Below are positions 46,678 through 58,309 of a stretch of DNA of 64,000 nt, one piece after another. The stretch's first letter is position 1; every line of letters starts with the position of its first letter. A program made the position numbers and the translations under genes. This stretch comes from Chlamydoabsidia padenii (taxonomy: Eukaryota > Mucoromycota > Mucoromycetes > Mucorales > Cunninghamellaceae): NCBI GenBank assembly GCA_025330725.1, contig JAIWND010000009.1:868001-932000 (forward strand), given 5' to 3'. The notes under the pieces were generated by a model, which was not told where the DNA came from, searched no databases, and saw only the letters and a list, made by a program, of their open reading frames with translations.

Positions 46678-48296
46678 TCACAAATGGATCCAAAGTCTAC
46701 AGGTTTCGGCACCACAATGGCAAGGGAATTTCTTGGAGAGCAGGTTGTCATCATTACAGATTCCGGTATAATCAAAGGTCAGTTCTTCGTTGGCAGCAAT
46801 ATCCCTGTTCGCGAAAAAGGCCAATCGGTGGAAGCTGACATCCATGCTATCGTGAAAGACGCCATATACCACCAAGTTTGGGTCGCAAGAGTGATTAAAA
46901 AAGTGACTTGAATTACCATACATATATGAATCGATCACATACTTTTGATATTCATCCATACCAGCCAAGTCCATGTCAAATAGATAAGATAAGCCGATTC
47001 GGTCGTACAGTTTACCACGTAGAGCCCCCTCACCTTCAGTAATCACTTCGCCAAGGTATTCTTCAACAAAGGCATTCTTCTTGATCGGTTTCGTAGCCCT
47101 GGCACCCCACCCCTTTTTTTTAGTCTTAAAGATTTCCATAGGCACTTGCCTACCACGCTGGACAACCCGATTAGGACAGGTATCAGGATTACATTTGCAT
47201 GCAGAGTTACATTCGTAGATTGCGCCTGTGTGATCCAGTGTGAGTTTTCCTTGATTGTTGTATGCGCTGTCTTCATGACAAAATGATTCGTTGCGTACAT
47301 GTAAGCATTTGTCTTTACAATCACAGCCAACCAAAAAGTCTGGATCAGGAGGAGTCACCGTTTTGTTGATTACCAAATCGTCGATATATACAAATATTTC
47401 AGGGAATGGTTCTTCGTTGTCATCGTCCACAATGTAAACTGGAGGATTCACGCCTTGAAATGTTCTTTTTCCGTTTCCACCAAGGACCAAAGGATGCTTG
47501 CTTTTCTAATTGGACAATTAATATATATAAAAAAGTGGAGTGTTAGTATGCCCAAGCATGATCCAGTTTACTACCATCACCCTTTTCACTTACCAATGAG
47601 TCAAGTTCCGGGCTTGCCAAAGATAGTCGAATGGATTCCAACTCTTCATCAGTTTCAATGACATCGCGAAGAGATTTACGCCCAGGGACAGCCTATAATG
47701 ATAAAAAAGAAGATCAGTATCGATTCATTTCCTGCTATACTACTTTTAATTACAGGATAATCGATGGCAGGAATCACGGTGGCAGGTACGGCAGGACGCT
47801 TGATGTGCTTGGCCTTCTTGGTTGGTCGTTCAGTGGTGGAGATTTGTTCAGGTCGATCAGGATCATCAATATCATAGGCACCTCTAAGATAGATTGTGCC
47901 TCGTTTGGGCACCACCTTCCCAGGGTTTTCCGCCTTGTATGTCGTCAAGAATTGTTGAATGAGATTATCGTTGCCCAATAGATTTCTTTTACTTTCCCAA
48001 GTATTTTCGAGTTTGCCGTATCCTTTCCATTCGATCAAGTAGTGTGGTTTATCCTATAAATTAAAAAGTTATATTATTGGAGAGGAGTTTGATGAGCCTT
48101 GCGATGAGACCCGTATTTTGTACCACTTTTACACCTACTCTGATATAACGTCGGCCAGCTACTCGTTCAACCTAAAGAAGATAAAATATGAGTATCAAAT
48201 ATGTAAAGTTTAAACACTATTAATTTAATGTACTATCAGCATGTCAAAAGAATGTCGGTTTGATCTGTCAACTTTTACCTCGTATTCATCAGCCAT
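46678..48296 (-). CDS. Histone H3 lysine-9 methyltransferase, Clr4/SUV39 type
   Basis: Five exons, about 420 residues. The start codon exon (MADEYE) splices to VERVAGRRYIR and then to DKPHYLIEWKGYG...NTWES, which together make a chromodomain with the aromatic-cage residues. After a basic linker (RPTKKAKHIKRP) come a pre-SET zinc cluster (CDCKDKC, CNSACKCNPDTCPNR), the SET domain with GWGARA, LGEVITEGE, the cofactor motif FFNHSCDPN, and the catalytic region ELTFDYTG, and a post-SET cysteine motif (CHCGAETC) ending WIHL. The architecture is that of Clr4 and SUV39H1. It should write H3K9 methylation and read it through the chromodomain, building heterochromatin. All key SET residues appear intact. 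Confidence 0.95.
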
Positions 48297-50587
48297 GGGT
48301 ATAAGATTTGGGAAAAGTGAAAGAAAATGAAAACATTCAAACAATGAAAAAATTTCAATCCACGAAACAAAATGGTCGGCGTTTTAATTTGAACCAATCA
48401 AAATGGCTCGTTTGCCAATGTTGTCGGCAAGAGATCTCTTGCATTAATGCAAAAATGGCATTAATCAGTGAGCTGTGACCTTAATTCATGCTGATTCAGG
48501 AACACAATCGGTGAAATTTTGGGACGCATTAATTTAGTGGGCACATCTCAGGGCTTTAGGTTAGGCAACCTGCCTAACATAAAAATGCTGTTTCTTCCGC
48601 TCTGATGTCGCATTGAAATCAATGCAAGTGTATCAGACAGTTTCCAAAATCGGTGTCGATCAAAGAGAAATGAAAACCAGCATATCATGTAACAAGGAGA
48701 CCACCAGTACTGGCCCGCGCTGTCTGGGAATCAATTTCTTGTCCGGCTCGACAAACCCATGGGAGCATCATGTACTCCTTTTTTAACAAATCAGGGTGTG
48801 ACAGATTTCAGTAGTATGTATCAAAAATTAAAGGTTTTGAATAGGGTGCTTATGGCTTTTGTGATTTTTCTGTTTAACGGGGGTTTGTCTGTTTTTATGC
48901 TATTCATGCGGGTTTGGAATTCAAAGTCCGCTTTTACTGTTGACGGTTGTTCTGAGCACCTTATGCTATTCCTTTACCCATTTCGATCATTTTTAAGCCC
49001 CGATTCCAATCTGGCTGGTACCCCCTCAATTTCCCAGTGGTGATGATGAAAGTGATTAGACCCTTCTGTTTATGTGGTGATCAACATTGCAATCTTAATA
49101 GTGCTGATTGACGGAGTTTACGGTGACATGGTGAGCAGTGAAAATTGTGGAGCCTCTACTATTTCTGGGACCCCCGAGGAGTACCACAACTGTCTGTTTA
49201 TGCATGAGTCTTATCTGAGACATTATTACCTTTTCGGAAATCATATCCCCTGACTTTTATGATGAACTTTCAAGGGGTGGTATGAACGCTCAACACTGGG
49301 GAAAACATCAGCCCAATCAACTTTTTCATCACAGTGATAAAGTGGATTGTACTTCTTTTTACTTTTTTTTTTTTTGTATCATGACCTTCATGATAAAGGA
49401 TGAGGTAGGTTATGGTTTTAGTTTCGACAGACTGTGATTTCGTTCAAGTACCCACTACCCCTTTTTTGAAATTCAAAGTCAGATTAATGCAAAAAGGGAA
49501 TGCCACAAGCATTATCATTTTGATTGATTATGTTGACATTTGCGAACTTAATTAATGTATATCTACTGCATAATTTTTCTATCGAATAATAGTGATTAGC
49601 TTGGGTTCTTCAAGGCCCACATACTGTAATGTGTGATTATCTTTTTCTGGGTCGACACACGCCTAAAAGGAAGCATCAAAATATTATGTTCATATTTTAA
49701 TATCACCAAAAACAATCATTGCAAATCCATCTCATGGTGATTCACAATACCAAATCCCTTCTTTTGCCAGAAAAGTAAAAAAAGAAGAAAAAAAAAGGAA
49801 GAGAACCACCCCTATGTTGGTTAATCACGTTGGTTAAAAAGGAGTACTTGAACAGAACAATCTGCGTGGATTGTATAGTGTAACTTTATATAAAGTCATC
49901 TTTACAGAACATTGCTACTATGTATTCGTTTAATCTGATGATCGTATTGCATGCATTTCTGCTGCTCAGGTAACCTGAATTTTTCGTCGAATAAGCGGCG
50001 AATGAAATATCAGTTAGTATTATGTGTAAGGGTTGCCAGCCATATTCTCATTCCAAGAAGTGACCGACATGTTGTTGTTTTTTGCTAAAGGGGTGTACAT
50101 CCCCAATGAAAGTTGAAGAGAATTTACAAGGCTCTTTTATAGGATGTGAAAGAGAATATGTATCATTATGTATTAAAACTGGGCTTAAATTAAGGTCTGA
50201 TTTATTTTAAAATATGGCTCATTTTATACCAAAATAGCCATAAATGAGCCATGGATCCAACATAGACGAATATGGATCATGTTTTCAAATTTTCCTGTAG
50301 TGATGTATTGTTAAAATATAACAGTCTTATACAGGACATTGGACATCACAGTTCGCATTTATAAACGAAAAAATTAAATTTTACTCCTGCTGTTCTGGAT
50401 CGACAATTGAATTTTGAAGTTCAGATTTTTTCGATATCTCCCCAATTGTCTTCCTCTATTCCCCCTCCCTCGCCTTTTTCTCCTTTACATCTGTAATTCA
50501 AGACATTTATATAAATATGTATAAACAGCCTACTTCCTTTTTACTTTTTAAATCTTCAACCCTTCTTATCAATAATAATCTTACCAA
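48297..50587. other. 2.3 kb gene-poor region
   Basis: I see no gene, no terminal repeats and no transposase frame. It holds an imperfect palindrome (GCGGGTTTGGAA then TTCAAAGTCCGC, about 48908-48931) and an 11-bp inverted repeat at 50214-50252. The basal promoters of the H3K9 methyltransferase and the cis-prenyltransferase must lie at the two ends. Confidence 0.5.
50214..50252. repeat. Inverted repeat, 11-bp arms
   Basis: ATGGCTCATTT (50214-50224) and its exact reverse complement AAATGAGCCAT (50242-50252), loop 17 nt. Could form a hairpin; no gene attached. Confidence 0.7.
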
Positions 50588-51622
50588 ATGCTCTCCGCCC
50601 TTCTCCCATCAGAAGACTTTTTACAACAGACTGCTATATCCATACTCAGCAAAGGCAGGATCCCGAAACACATTGGACTCATATTGGACGGAAACCGGCG
50701 TTTTGCTAAACAAATAGGTGAGTCTTCTACTCTTGCTGGACATCAAAGTGGATACAAACAATTAATGAAGGCAAGTCGATGTATACTTTTGCTTTACCTT
50801 TTGACATGATACTTATCCATTTGTTGTTTTGTAATAGGTTGTGGAACTTTGTATGCAGCTGGGGATCGACGAAATCACTGTATATGCTTTTAGCATTGAA
50901 AACTTTAAGCGGACTCAAGAAGAAGTGGACTATCTGATGGATCTTTTTGAAAAGGCATTCTTGGCTCTTTGTGGCGACAAGTAAGGCACCAATCCTTTCT
51001 TCTCTTCTTCTGTCACTCACTTTTCTTTTTCTTTAACTTTCTATCTCTCTTTAGTGAACTTATAGCTAAGTATGATGTTCGGGTGCAAATTTTAGGCCAA
51101 TTGGAAAACTTACCACCCAAAGTGGTTGATGCAGCAAGAAAAGTGATGGATGAAACAAGCCATCGTGAAAGGTAAAGTACTTAATGATCACAAAGTCTGT
51201 ATGAAATCTAAATTTTTACTTTTTCCTAATTAGCAAACTTTTTAATATATGCTGCCCATACACCTCAAGGGATGAAATGACGACGAGTATCAAAAAGAAT
51301 GTGAAAATGATTGAAGATGGCCAATTGGATCTAAAGTAAGTAAAAAGATTAGGGGATGGTCAAGCTCGGGGAATGTGTATCATTAGTCATTAAATTTAAT
51401 GTATTATGCAGGGATATCAATCAAAACACTATTCAGCAGCAACTGTTTACATCACCGGTGGATATCCTGGTGCGAACATCTGGCGAAATCCGTCTCAGCG
51501 ACTTTTTATTGCATCAAGCAAGCAATGGCTGTCAAATCCAGTTTATTGAGTGCTTATGGCCTGAAGTCACTATATGGAAACTCTTACCAGTTCTTTTAGA
51601 ATACCAATTATATAGTAGTTAA
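50588..51622 (+). CDS. RER2: cis-Prenyltransferase (dehydrodolichyl diphosphate synthase)
   Basis: Five exons (50588-50770, 50838-50980, 51055-51171, 51234-51335, 51412-51622), 251 residues. Family marks are [14 protein letters not shown] (substrate Asp and Asn-Arg-Arg), [11 protein letters not shown], and [13 protein letters not shown] with a Trp-Pro later (ECLWPEV). The enzyme elongates farnesyl diphosphate with isopentenyl units to make dolichol precursors for protein glycosylation, on the ER. The first intron begins GCAAGT rather than GTAAGT; reading it as a GC-AG intron keeps the frame from LMK into VVELCMQLG, and no nearby GT works. The active fungal enzymes partner with a Nus1-type subunit; none is seen here. 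Confidence 0.93.
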
Positions 51623-52057
51623 ATACCTAGTAAATGTGTTGTATAATTTGATTTGGATCAGGGTTTTAAATAAAAAAGTCAACTTGACATTTATCAGGCA
51701 CATCAATGATTTGCCCTGGGCGAGGGTATTCAAAGGCCGCACCCTTGGCGGGATTGGAAAATAAAATGATGTGTGGTGGTGTTTTTTTTTTTTTGTTTTT
51801 TGTTTTTGTCACCTTCCTCATTCCTTCACCAGCTTCTTGTTCTTCTGTCTGGGGCAACATACCTGATAGTATTTGACATTCTCAAGGACTATATAAATTC
51901 AAGTACATGATCTTGTCCTTCACTATATAGATACACTCATTCTCACAGTAAGTTGCAAGATACAAACAAACCTACATTATGTTGAAAGACAACAGTAAAG
52001 ATCTAGGTACTAACGGCAACTGTTTTCTTTTTTAAAAAACATTTAGATTATACACCA

Positions 52058-55000
52058 ATGAACAAACAGAAGACTGTTAATTTACGGTCTACAGCTCAAC
52101 TATGTCAAACCTTTCGGGCGGAAAACAACCATACGACCAGGCAGCAACTACAACGATTATCACCGAGGATCAGTCAATCCTCTCTTCGCCATGTTTGTAC
52201 AACAACAACCTGTCAACAACGTGGAACATCGATATCCAAAAAACATCTTGGCATATCAACAGCTCAACAGTGGAAACACCAAACACAGCGATATCCGTTA
52301 AACATTATCACTAGTCCCTGTCACAGCTCTAACACCAAGTCATACTCGCGCCAATACTCAACGTTAGATTCCCAACACCCTATAGTCTCGGAAACTCATT
52401 TGTCTTCAAAAGAAAAGTCAACTACAACATCTCCACCACCATCAAGTCGAACAGTACTATCTGCTGCTCTGGAACAATCTGACGTTTCAATGGCTCATTC
52501 TTTGGCGGACACTGCTCTTCAACTATTACGCCGTAACAATCCTCGTCTTGCTTGGGAATGCTACACTGATCTGGCTTCCAAGGATCTTCTTCGCCATGTC
52601 ACCACCGACCAGTTCAAACAACTCATCAAGCAATTCAATCATCGGACAAAACACGCTCAAGGATTGGAATATGTCTTGACCTTGGTGGAAGATATGAAGC
52701 ACTTGGGATTCCAGGTGGGGCATAAAGAAAAACTCTTGGTCATGCGACTACTCGGGATGAATGGCAAACTCAAGGAAATGGAAAAAGTCTTTGAAGATCT
52801 TGGTGGAAGCACCGACAGCAAGGAAAATATTTTACTGGCTCTGGATCCTTCGAATTTGGTCTCATCTGTCGACTCTAGAACAACCAGCAGTAATAACAGT
52901 TATGACCCTCAAAAGCCTTACAGCATCATCCTCTCTTCTTATCAGGAACATGCATCGACGGTTGGTCCTCGGGTAGTTGCTGAAAAGTCCATGTCTTATT
53001 ATAGTGAAATGCTGGATCTTGGTATTCGACCTTCCAATGCGGTGACTCGGGTGCTGATGGAAAATATTCGTCTTGGTGGAGGTGCTAGCGATACAACTGA
53101 ATTGGTATGGAACTGGTTTTGGAGCAAGATTGGCATGAACGTTGGTGGAAAATCGCGTGACTTGGAACCTTCACTCTATCGGGAAATGGTCATGTACTTT
53201 ACTGGTGTTGGGCGACCTGAATATGCTTTGGAAGTCAACGATATTATGACCAAGAAGAATATGTTAAAGGATGGACGAATGATGACTGCTCTGATCCACA
53301 AGGTGGGACGTGCGGGTGATATCGAGAAATCTTTGTCTCTCCTCAACGACATGATGCTTACGGAAGGTTTGGTACCGGATCGGATCACATTCAATGCTCT
53401 GATCGACATACACACACACAAGAAACCAAAGCCTGACTTTGCTGGTGCCAGTCGAATGTATAAGATGATGCAAGAGATTGGTCTCCAACCGGATATTTAC
53501 ACCTATGGTACTTTGATTGATATGTTTGGTAAAGAAGGGGATCTAACTATGGTGCGACAACTCTTCTCGGATCTTAAATCACAACACATTGCGCCAACAC
53601 AACACATTTTTTCCTCTTTGCTCGAATGCTTTATCAACAATGACGATCAACAATCAGCTTTGGATGTGCTTCGGATTCTTCGCCAGGAAAGTAAAAAGAA
53701 CAAGAAACAAGCATCAAAGGTACCCGATATTCAACCCAACACTGTTATGTACAACATATTGATCAAATCCTATGTCAAGAAAAACGATTTACGGCGTGCC
53801 TTTTTAATGATCGATCTGGCGGAAAAGGGTGGACTTGACCTGAATGCTCAGACATTTACTCCTGTGATCTCACATTATGCTCGTCTTGGAGATGTGGATG
53901 GTGCTAATATGGTGTTGGATAAGATGGAATCATTTGGTATCCAAGGTAATCCTTATACATATGCATCACTATTACAAGCTTATGCCAAGGCGGGGGATAT
54001 GGAAAAGACTGAACAACTAGTTGAGGACTTTGCACATCAATGGCGGCCGAACGAATATACCTTCAACTCACTACTCTACGTCTACGTCAAAAACAACGAA
54101 ACGGCGAAGGTTTTTTCGACTTACCGCAAGATGCTCCAGTCGTTTGTCAAGATGACTGAACACACCTATGGTATCCTGATGTATTTTTACTCCCAACGAC
54201 GCGAACCCGAAACGGTGGAAGCTTTGATGAAGACCATGCAATCCAACGATATTAAACCAGGACCTGTCTGCTGGAGTATTCTGATGCAAAGCTACTTTAG
54301 AACCAATCGATCTGCTGAAGCTAGACAGGTGATGGAACAAATGGTGCAAGCGGGGGTTGAACCTACTTGGGTGACATGGACAACACTCATCAATGGTCTG
54401 GTGCAAGATGGCGAATTGGATCTGGCGGAATCTGTTTTACAAAAGACTTTGGAACGACGAAAAGTACTACAGGATGCACAACTCAAGGATATCGAAGAAC
54501 ATTTTGGTGGTTATGCAAAGTTGGCCAATGTTAATACTAAAACTGGCAGACACATTCTCTCGGAAAACGACCACGTGTATACCCAACAACTACCAACCAC
54601 CATTGAAGACTTGTTGGATCAACGACTCGACGATATTCATCAGCTTCCTCGTATCATTCCATCCAGTCATGTTTTTACTCCTTTGATTCGTGGCTACACC
54701 CAATCTGGACAATTTGACAAGGCACGTGGTATCTTTATGGCTATGCAACAATGGGATGCACCTATCGATCAAGTCACCTATTCAACCCTCATGAAACTAT
54801 ATCTGTCGGAACGGCGATACGATGTGGTGGAAACCATTTGGACAGCTTTACGAACTCACAACACATCATCGCCTGTCTCTCATGTGCTTTTGGATGGCTT
54901 GGGCAATGTTCCTTTACCAAGATGGAACTCTCAACCTGATGGCGATGATTCGGATGATGATCGACTTTTACTGACAGTAACGGATGACGAAGATATGAAA

Positions 55001-55495
55001 CTGACGACATATGATGTATCAAAACAACAACAAGCTATGCTATCACCATTCATCCTCTCCATCTACATGGATGCCTTGATCGAACAAGACCGGTATGAAG
55101 AAATCGACACATTATGGACGACGATGCAACATGAAGGATATGTCTTTGACGAACAGAATTGGAATCGATACATTGTGTCTCTGGTGAAAAAGCAAGACAT
55201 CTTGGAAGCATGCACAGTAACCTATCGACATATTCTTGAACCGGAAGATGCCGACGCTATACAAAAACATAACCGACCTGGCGACAAGACGCAATACTTT
55301 ATGGATGATTCTGAAAACAATCATCAACTACATCGTCGAACTTGTCTGGCATTTGCAGAAGCATTTGATATTGCTGGACATAATCATATGGGTGAAAAGC
55401 GACTACGATCATTGGTGCTTGAAAAAATCAATCAAACCATCAGACATGAAGAAAAAATGACGACTTCATCGACAACTGATACAACTATAGAATAA
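52058..55495 (+). CDS. Large pentatricopeptide-repeat (PPR) protein, probably mitochondrial
   Basis: One exon of 1145 residues. The N-terminus is basic, poor in acidic residues and rich in Arg, Thr and Gln (MNKQKTVNLRSTAQLCQTF), fitting a mitochondrial presequence. PPR repeats run from about residue 250 to 1050, for example DRITFNALIDIHTHKK, PDIYTYGTLIDMFGKEG, NTVMYNILIKSYVKKND, GNPYTYASLLQAYAKAG, NEYTFNSLLYVYVKNNE and WVTWTTLINGLVQDG. Such proteins bind organellar transcripts and act in processing, stability or translation; the target is unknown. An upstream ATG at 51979 could splice in frame across a 40-nt gap, but so short an intron is unlikely, so I keep 52058. Closest known fungal type is the Dmr1/Ccm1-like group, by general resemblance only. 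Confidence 0.9.
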   Translation: MNKQKTVNLRSTAQLCQTFRAENNHTTRQQLQRLSPRISQSSLRHVCTTTTCQQRGTSISKKHLGISTAQQWKHQTQRYPLNIITSPCHSSNTKSYSRQYSTLDSQHPIVSETHLSSKEKSTTTSPPPSSRTVLSAALEQSDVSMAHSLADTALQLLRRNNPRLAWECYTDLASKDLLRHVTTDQFKQLIKQFNHRTKHAQGLEYVLTLVEDMKHLGFQVGHKEKLLVMRLLGMNGKLKEMEKVFEDLGGSTDSKENILLALDPSNLVSSVDSRTTSSNNSYDPQKPYSIILSSYQEHASTVGPRVVAEKSMSYYSEMLDLGIRPSNAVTRVLMENIRLGGGASDTTELVWNWFWSKIGMNVGGKSRDLEPSLYREMVMYFTGVGRPEYALEVNDIMTKKNMLKDGRMMTALIHKVGRAGDIEKSLSLLNDMMLTEGLVPDRITFNALIDIHTHKKPKPDFAGASRMYKMMQEIGLQPDIYTYGTLIDMFGKEGDLTMVRQLFSDLKSQHIAPTQHIFSSLLECFINNDDQQSALDVLRILRQESKKNKKQASKVPDIQPNTVMYNILIKSYVKKNDLRRAFLMIDLAEKGGLDLNAQTFTPVISHYARLGDVDGANMVLDKMESFGIQGNPYTYASLLQAYAKAGDMEKTEQLVEDFAHQWRPNEYTFNSLLYVYVKNNETAKVFSTYRKMLQSFVKMTEHTYGILMYFYSQRREPETVEALMKTMQSNDIKPGPVCWSILMQSYFRTNRSAEARQVMEQMVQAGVEPTWVTWTTLINGLVQDGELDLAESVLQKTLERRKVLQDAQLKDIEEHFGGYAKLANVNTKTGRHILSENDHVYTQQLPTTIEDLLDQRLDDIHQLPRIIPSSHVFTPLIRGYTQSGQFDKARGIFMAMQQWDAPIDQVTYSTLMKLYLSERRYDVVETIWTALRTHNTSSPVSHVLLDGLGNVPLPRWNSQPDGDDSDDDRLLLTVTDDEDMKLTTYDVSKQQQAMLSPFILSIYMDALIEQDRYEEIDTLWTTMQHEGYVFDEQNWNRYIVSLVKKQDILEACTVTYRHILEPEDADAIQKHNRPGDKTQYFMDDSENNHQLHRRTCLAFAEAFDIAGHNHMGEKRLRSLVLEKINQTIRHEEKMTTSSTTDTTIE

Positions 55496-55600
55496 AATCC
55501 CCCATCCCCTCTTTATTTAGATATAGATTACATTATTTTGTTGTTTATCATATTTGTACATACTTTTTACATCTTCTTTATAATAAACAAAAATGGCATT

Positions 55601-55629
55601 TTATTAATATATATATATATATATATATA
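55601..55629. repeat. (AT)n microsatellite in convergent spacer
   Basis: An AT dinucleotide run between the PPR gene and the aldo-keto reductase stop codon. Confidence 0.85.
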
Positions 55630-55801
55630 AGAGTCTTTTATTGGTCTTATAAGTCTAGTATGGTTGACAATGGCAATAATGGTTTTGATCCGTGTCGGAG
55701 TTATGCTCCACGACCTTGCATGAATCAACCTAAATGACACCCAAATAAACCCACCATTTTATTATGTATGTTCTATATATAACCTATTCTCTGATACTAT
55801 T

Positions 55802-57024
55802 TTAATAAATATCAGTGGAATCCCAACAAAATCGGTGAGATTGCGTTTTATGTATATTGTCTAAATGGGTCATGTCCTATCATAAAAAAGAAAAATCAGT
55901 TAGTCATACAACAGACCCCTTCCCCCACTCCCCCTTTTATTTTTCATTCTATCCATTTACCTCTGGGGACAATTCAATATTCCAAACGTCAGCATTTTCT
56001 TGGACCCGATGAGGAGATGTTGATTTCGGAATGATAGCCCAATGATGTTGGAGCGCCCATCGCAAAAGGACCAAGGCTTCACTAGACTGTAATCTGGTGG
56101 CGATATCCTTCAGTCCCTCCACACACACGGTACCATCAATAAGTTTACCTTCACCTAAACTTGAATATGCCTGGACTTGAATGTTGTGCTGTTGACATAG
56201 TTTGAGAAGATCAGGCTGGTGAAGACAGGGATGTAGTTCGAATTGATGGACATGGGGTGTAATTGAAGCATTCTCCAAAAGATGTTGTAAATGTGTGGTG
56301 GTGTAGTTTGATATCCCGATCTGTTTGATTTTGCCTTCCTTGTATAGTGTTTCCAATGCGCGATAACTTTCGGTTCGATTCTTTTGGTTTACTGGATCAG
56401 AGAGTTTGGTTTTCGATGTCCTAGAGTAGTAAAATTAATAGTGAGAGAGGAGAAGGGGTTAATGAGGAGGGATTCATTTTCTTACCCAGGCCAATGGATC
56501 AAGTATAGATCCAAATAGTCCAAACCCAGTTTGTCCAATGAATCCATTACAGCTTGGTAACAATTATCATACCCTTGGTGTTGTGGCGCTATCAGGGATT
56601 ACAATAAAGGGGGTTAGAGTACAAAGTTAAACTAAATACATTTTCCACTTACATAGTTTCGAAGTAATAAAAAGATCGCTTCGTCGAATGTTAAAAGTTG
56701 AATCAGTAAAGATATCTTTTAATATAGATCCAAGAGCATTTTCGTTCTTATAGACAGTTGCAGTATCTAAAAGAGAGAGAGAGAGTTAGATAGGACAAGT
56801 TGCAAAGTTTGATTTGTTACCTATCAATCTATAACCAGACCGAATAGCTTGAGTCACCACAGGTTTGAGTTCTTCCACCGTTTTCATTCTATAAGTACCG
56901 ACTTGAAACAAGTAAAACAAAAAGAATCAGTGAGTAGAGTTTACATTGTTAGGTTGATTCCCAACTTACGACCGAGAGCAGGAAAGGCTTTTCCATTGTG
57001 TAGAGAATATGTTGTGAGGACCAT
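55802..57024 (-). CDS. Aldo-keto reductase
   Basis: About seven exons from ATG 57024 ([18 protein letters not shown]) to TAA 55802. The catalytic tetrad is visible: Asp and Tyr in [11 protein letters not shown], Lys in ITSKL, His in YLIHWPG. Further marks are [25 protein letters not shown], and [26 protein letters not shown], the last binding NADPH. The final exon begins [10 protein letters not shown] and ends [10 protein letters not shown]. Length is about 300 residues, as usual. It reduces carbonyl substrates with NADPH; the substrate is unknown. It is back to back with the SEC9-like gene with only 195 bp between start codons. Confidence 0.93.
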
Positions 57025-57033
57025 ATTTGGGTG

Positions 57034-57064
<31 letters not shown>

Positions 57065-57153
57065 GGAGAGAAAGAAAGGAAGGGGCTCCAGATTCTAAAT
57101 TTAACTTTTAATTGGCTGAGTCTCGGGCTGTGAATCATGATAGAAAGTCAATT

Positions 57154-57187
<34 letters not shown>

Positions 57188-57219
57188 CTTCATCTCTCTT
57201 TCTCTCTTTCTCTCTCATC
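57025..57219. promoter_or_regulatory. Shared divergent promoter with mirrored T-tracts
   Basis: Only 195 bp separate the two start codons. An A-run on the plus strand at about 57031-57064 (a T-run on the reductase sense strand) sits just upstream of the reductase ATG, and a T-run at 57158-57184 precedes the SEC9-like ATG. Each gene thus reads poly-T close before its start. Confidence 0.6.
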
Positions 57220-58309
57220 ATGTTTTGGAAAAAGAAGGACAAGGACAGTAACAAGGAATCTCCTTCATCAGCAACCTCGACCAATCCTTTTGACCAACCA
57301 TCATCTGCCTCATCTGTATATTCCAACAATAGTCAACAATACAGTAATGGTGGTGGTAGCAGATACAATAGCAGTAACACTAGTGACTACAGCACCAATA
57401 ATGGCCGTTATGGAAACAATAATTATGAACAAAACCGTGAAGATCTTTTTACCTCTCCTCGTCAACAACAACAACAACAACAACAATACGATTCTCAAGG
57501 TCAAGAAGATGCTTATGGTCGTAGCGCTAGAAGTCGATATGGTGAAGATGAAGAAGATCAAGAGGTGGGTGGTCTCAAGAAACAAATCCGGGATGTTAAA
57601 CAAGACACTTTACAAAGTACTCGTAATGCTCTTCAAAAGATTCATGAAGCTGAACAAAGTGCTTCTCAATCAATGAATCAACTTGGAGCTCAATCAAGTA
57701 AGTCAAAAAAAAAAAAAAAAAAAAAAAAATAGGACAATGATTTAACTCCTTCTTTCTAATGTAGCACAAATTGCAAATGTCAACCGAAACATTGATTTGG
57801 CCAAGGCACATTCTGATCGGGCAGCCTCACAAGCCGATGAACTCAAACAACTCAACCGATCTATTTTTATCCCTGTGGTGAAGAACCCATTCAACAAGAG
57901 CGCTCGCCAACGCCGGGACATTGAACGACTACAAGCTGATCAAGCTGAACATATGGAGGAACGTGACAATATTCGCCAATTCGAACATGAATCTAATGCT
58001 CGTATCGATCAAGCCAACCGGCAAAACGACAGGGTGTCTTCTAATGCTGGTTATCGTCGTGGTCGCTCCGAAGCCGATCGTCGCAGGTATCAATTCGAAG
58101 CCGATGAAGAAGATGATGCGGTGGAAGACGAAATCGACTCAAACTTGGATCTATTGGGGGGTGCTACTGCTCGTTTGAAGAATATGGCAATGACAATGAA
58201 CGACGAATTGGATAGTCAGAACAAACACCTTGGAAAACTCAACAAGAAGGTCGATCCCATCAGTCAAAAATTGGTGGCTACTACTCATACTTTGAACAAC
58301 ACTCGCTAG
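57220..58309 (+). CDS. SEC9: SNAP-25-type Qbc SNARE (Sec9-like)
   Basis: Two exons (57220-57697, 57765-58309), 340 residues. The N-terminus is a disordered Ser/Asn/Gln-rich region with a polyQ run. Two SNARE coils follow: the first from about GGLKKQIRDVKQDTLQSTRNALQKI to QSTQIANVNRNIDLAKAHS, its layer-zero Gln within the NTQ/STQ area; the second from about EDEIDSNLDLLGGATARLKNM to LGKLNKKVDPISQ. Between them is FIPVVKNPF, a fungal Sec9/Spo20 feature (NPF). No membrane anchor, as expected for Sec9. It supports exocytic vesicle fusion at the plasma membrane. Intron 1 is nearly pure A. Confidence 0.92.

Noticed and set aside
46684..46911. Plus-strand frame opposite the SET domain
   Set aside because: It is the antisense shadow of the well supported H3K9 methyltransferase.
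51666..51860. Minus-strand frame of 64 residues between RER2 and the PPR gene
   Set aside because: It is Lys-rich because of an A-run, has no recognisable domain, and no splice joins gave a convincing protein.
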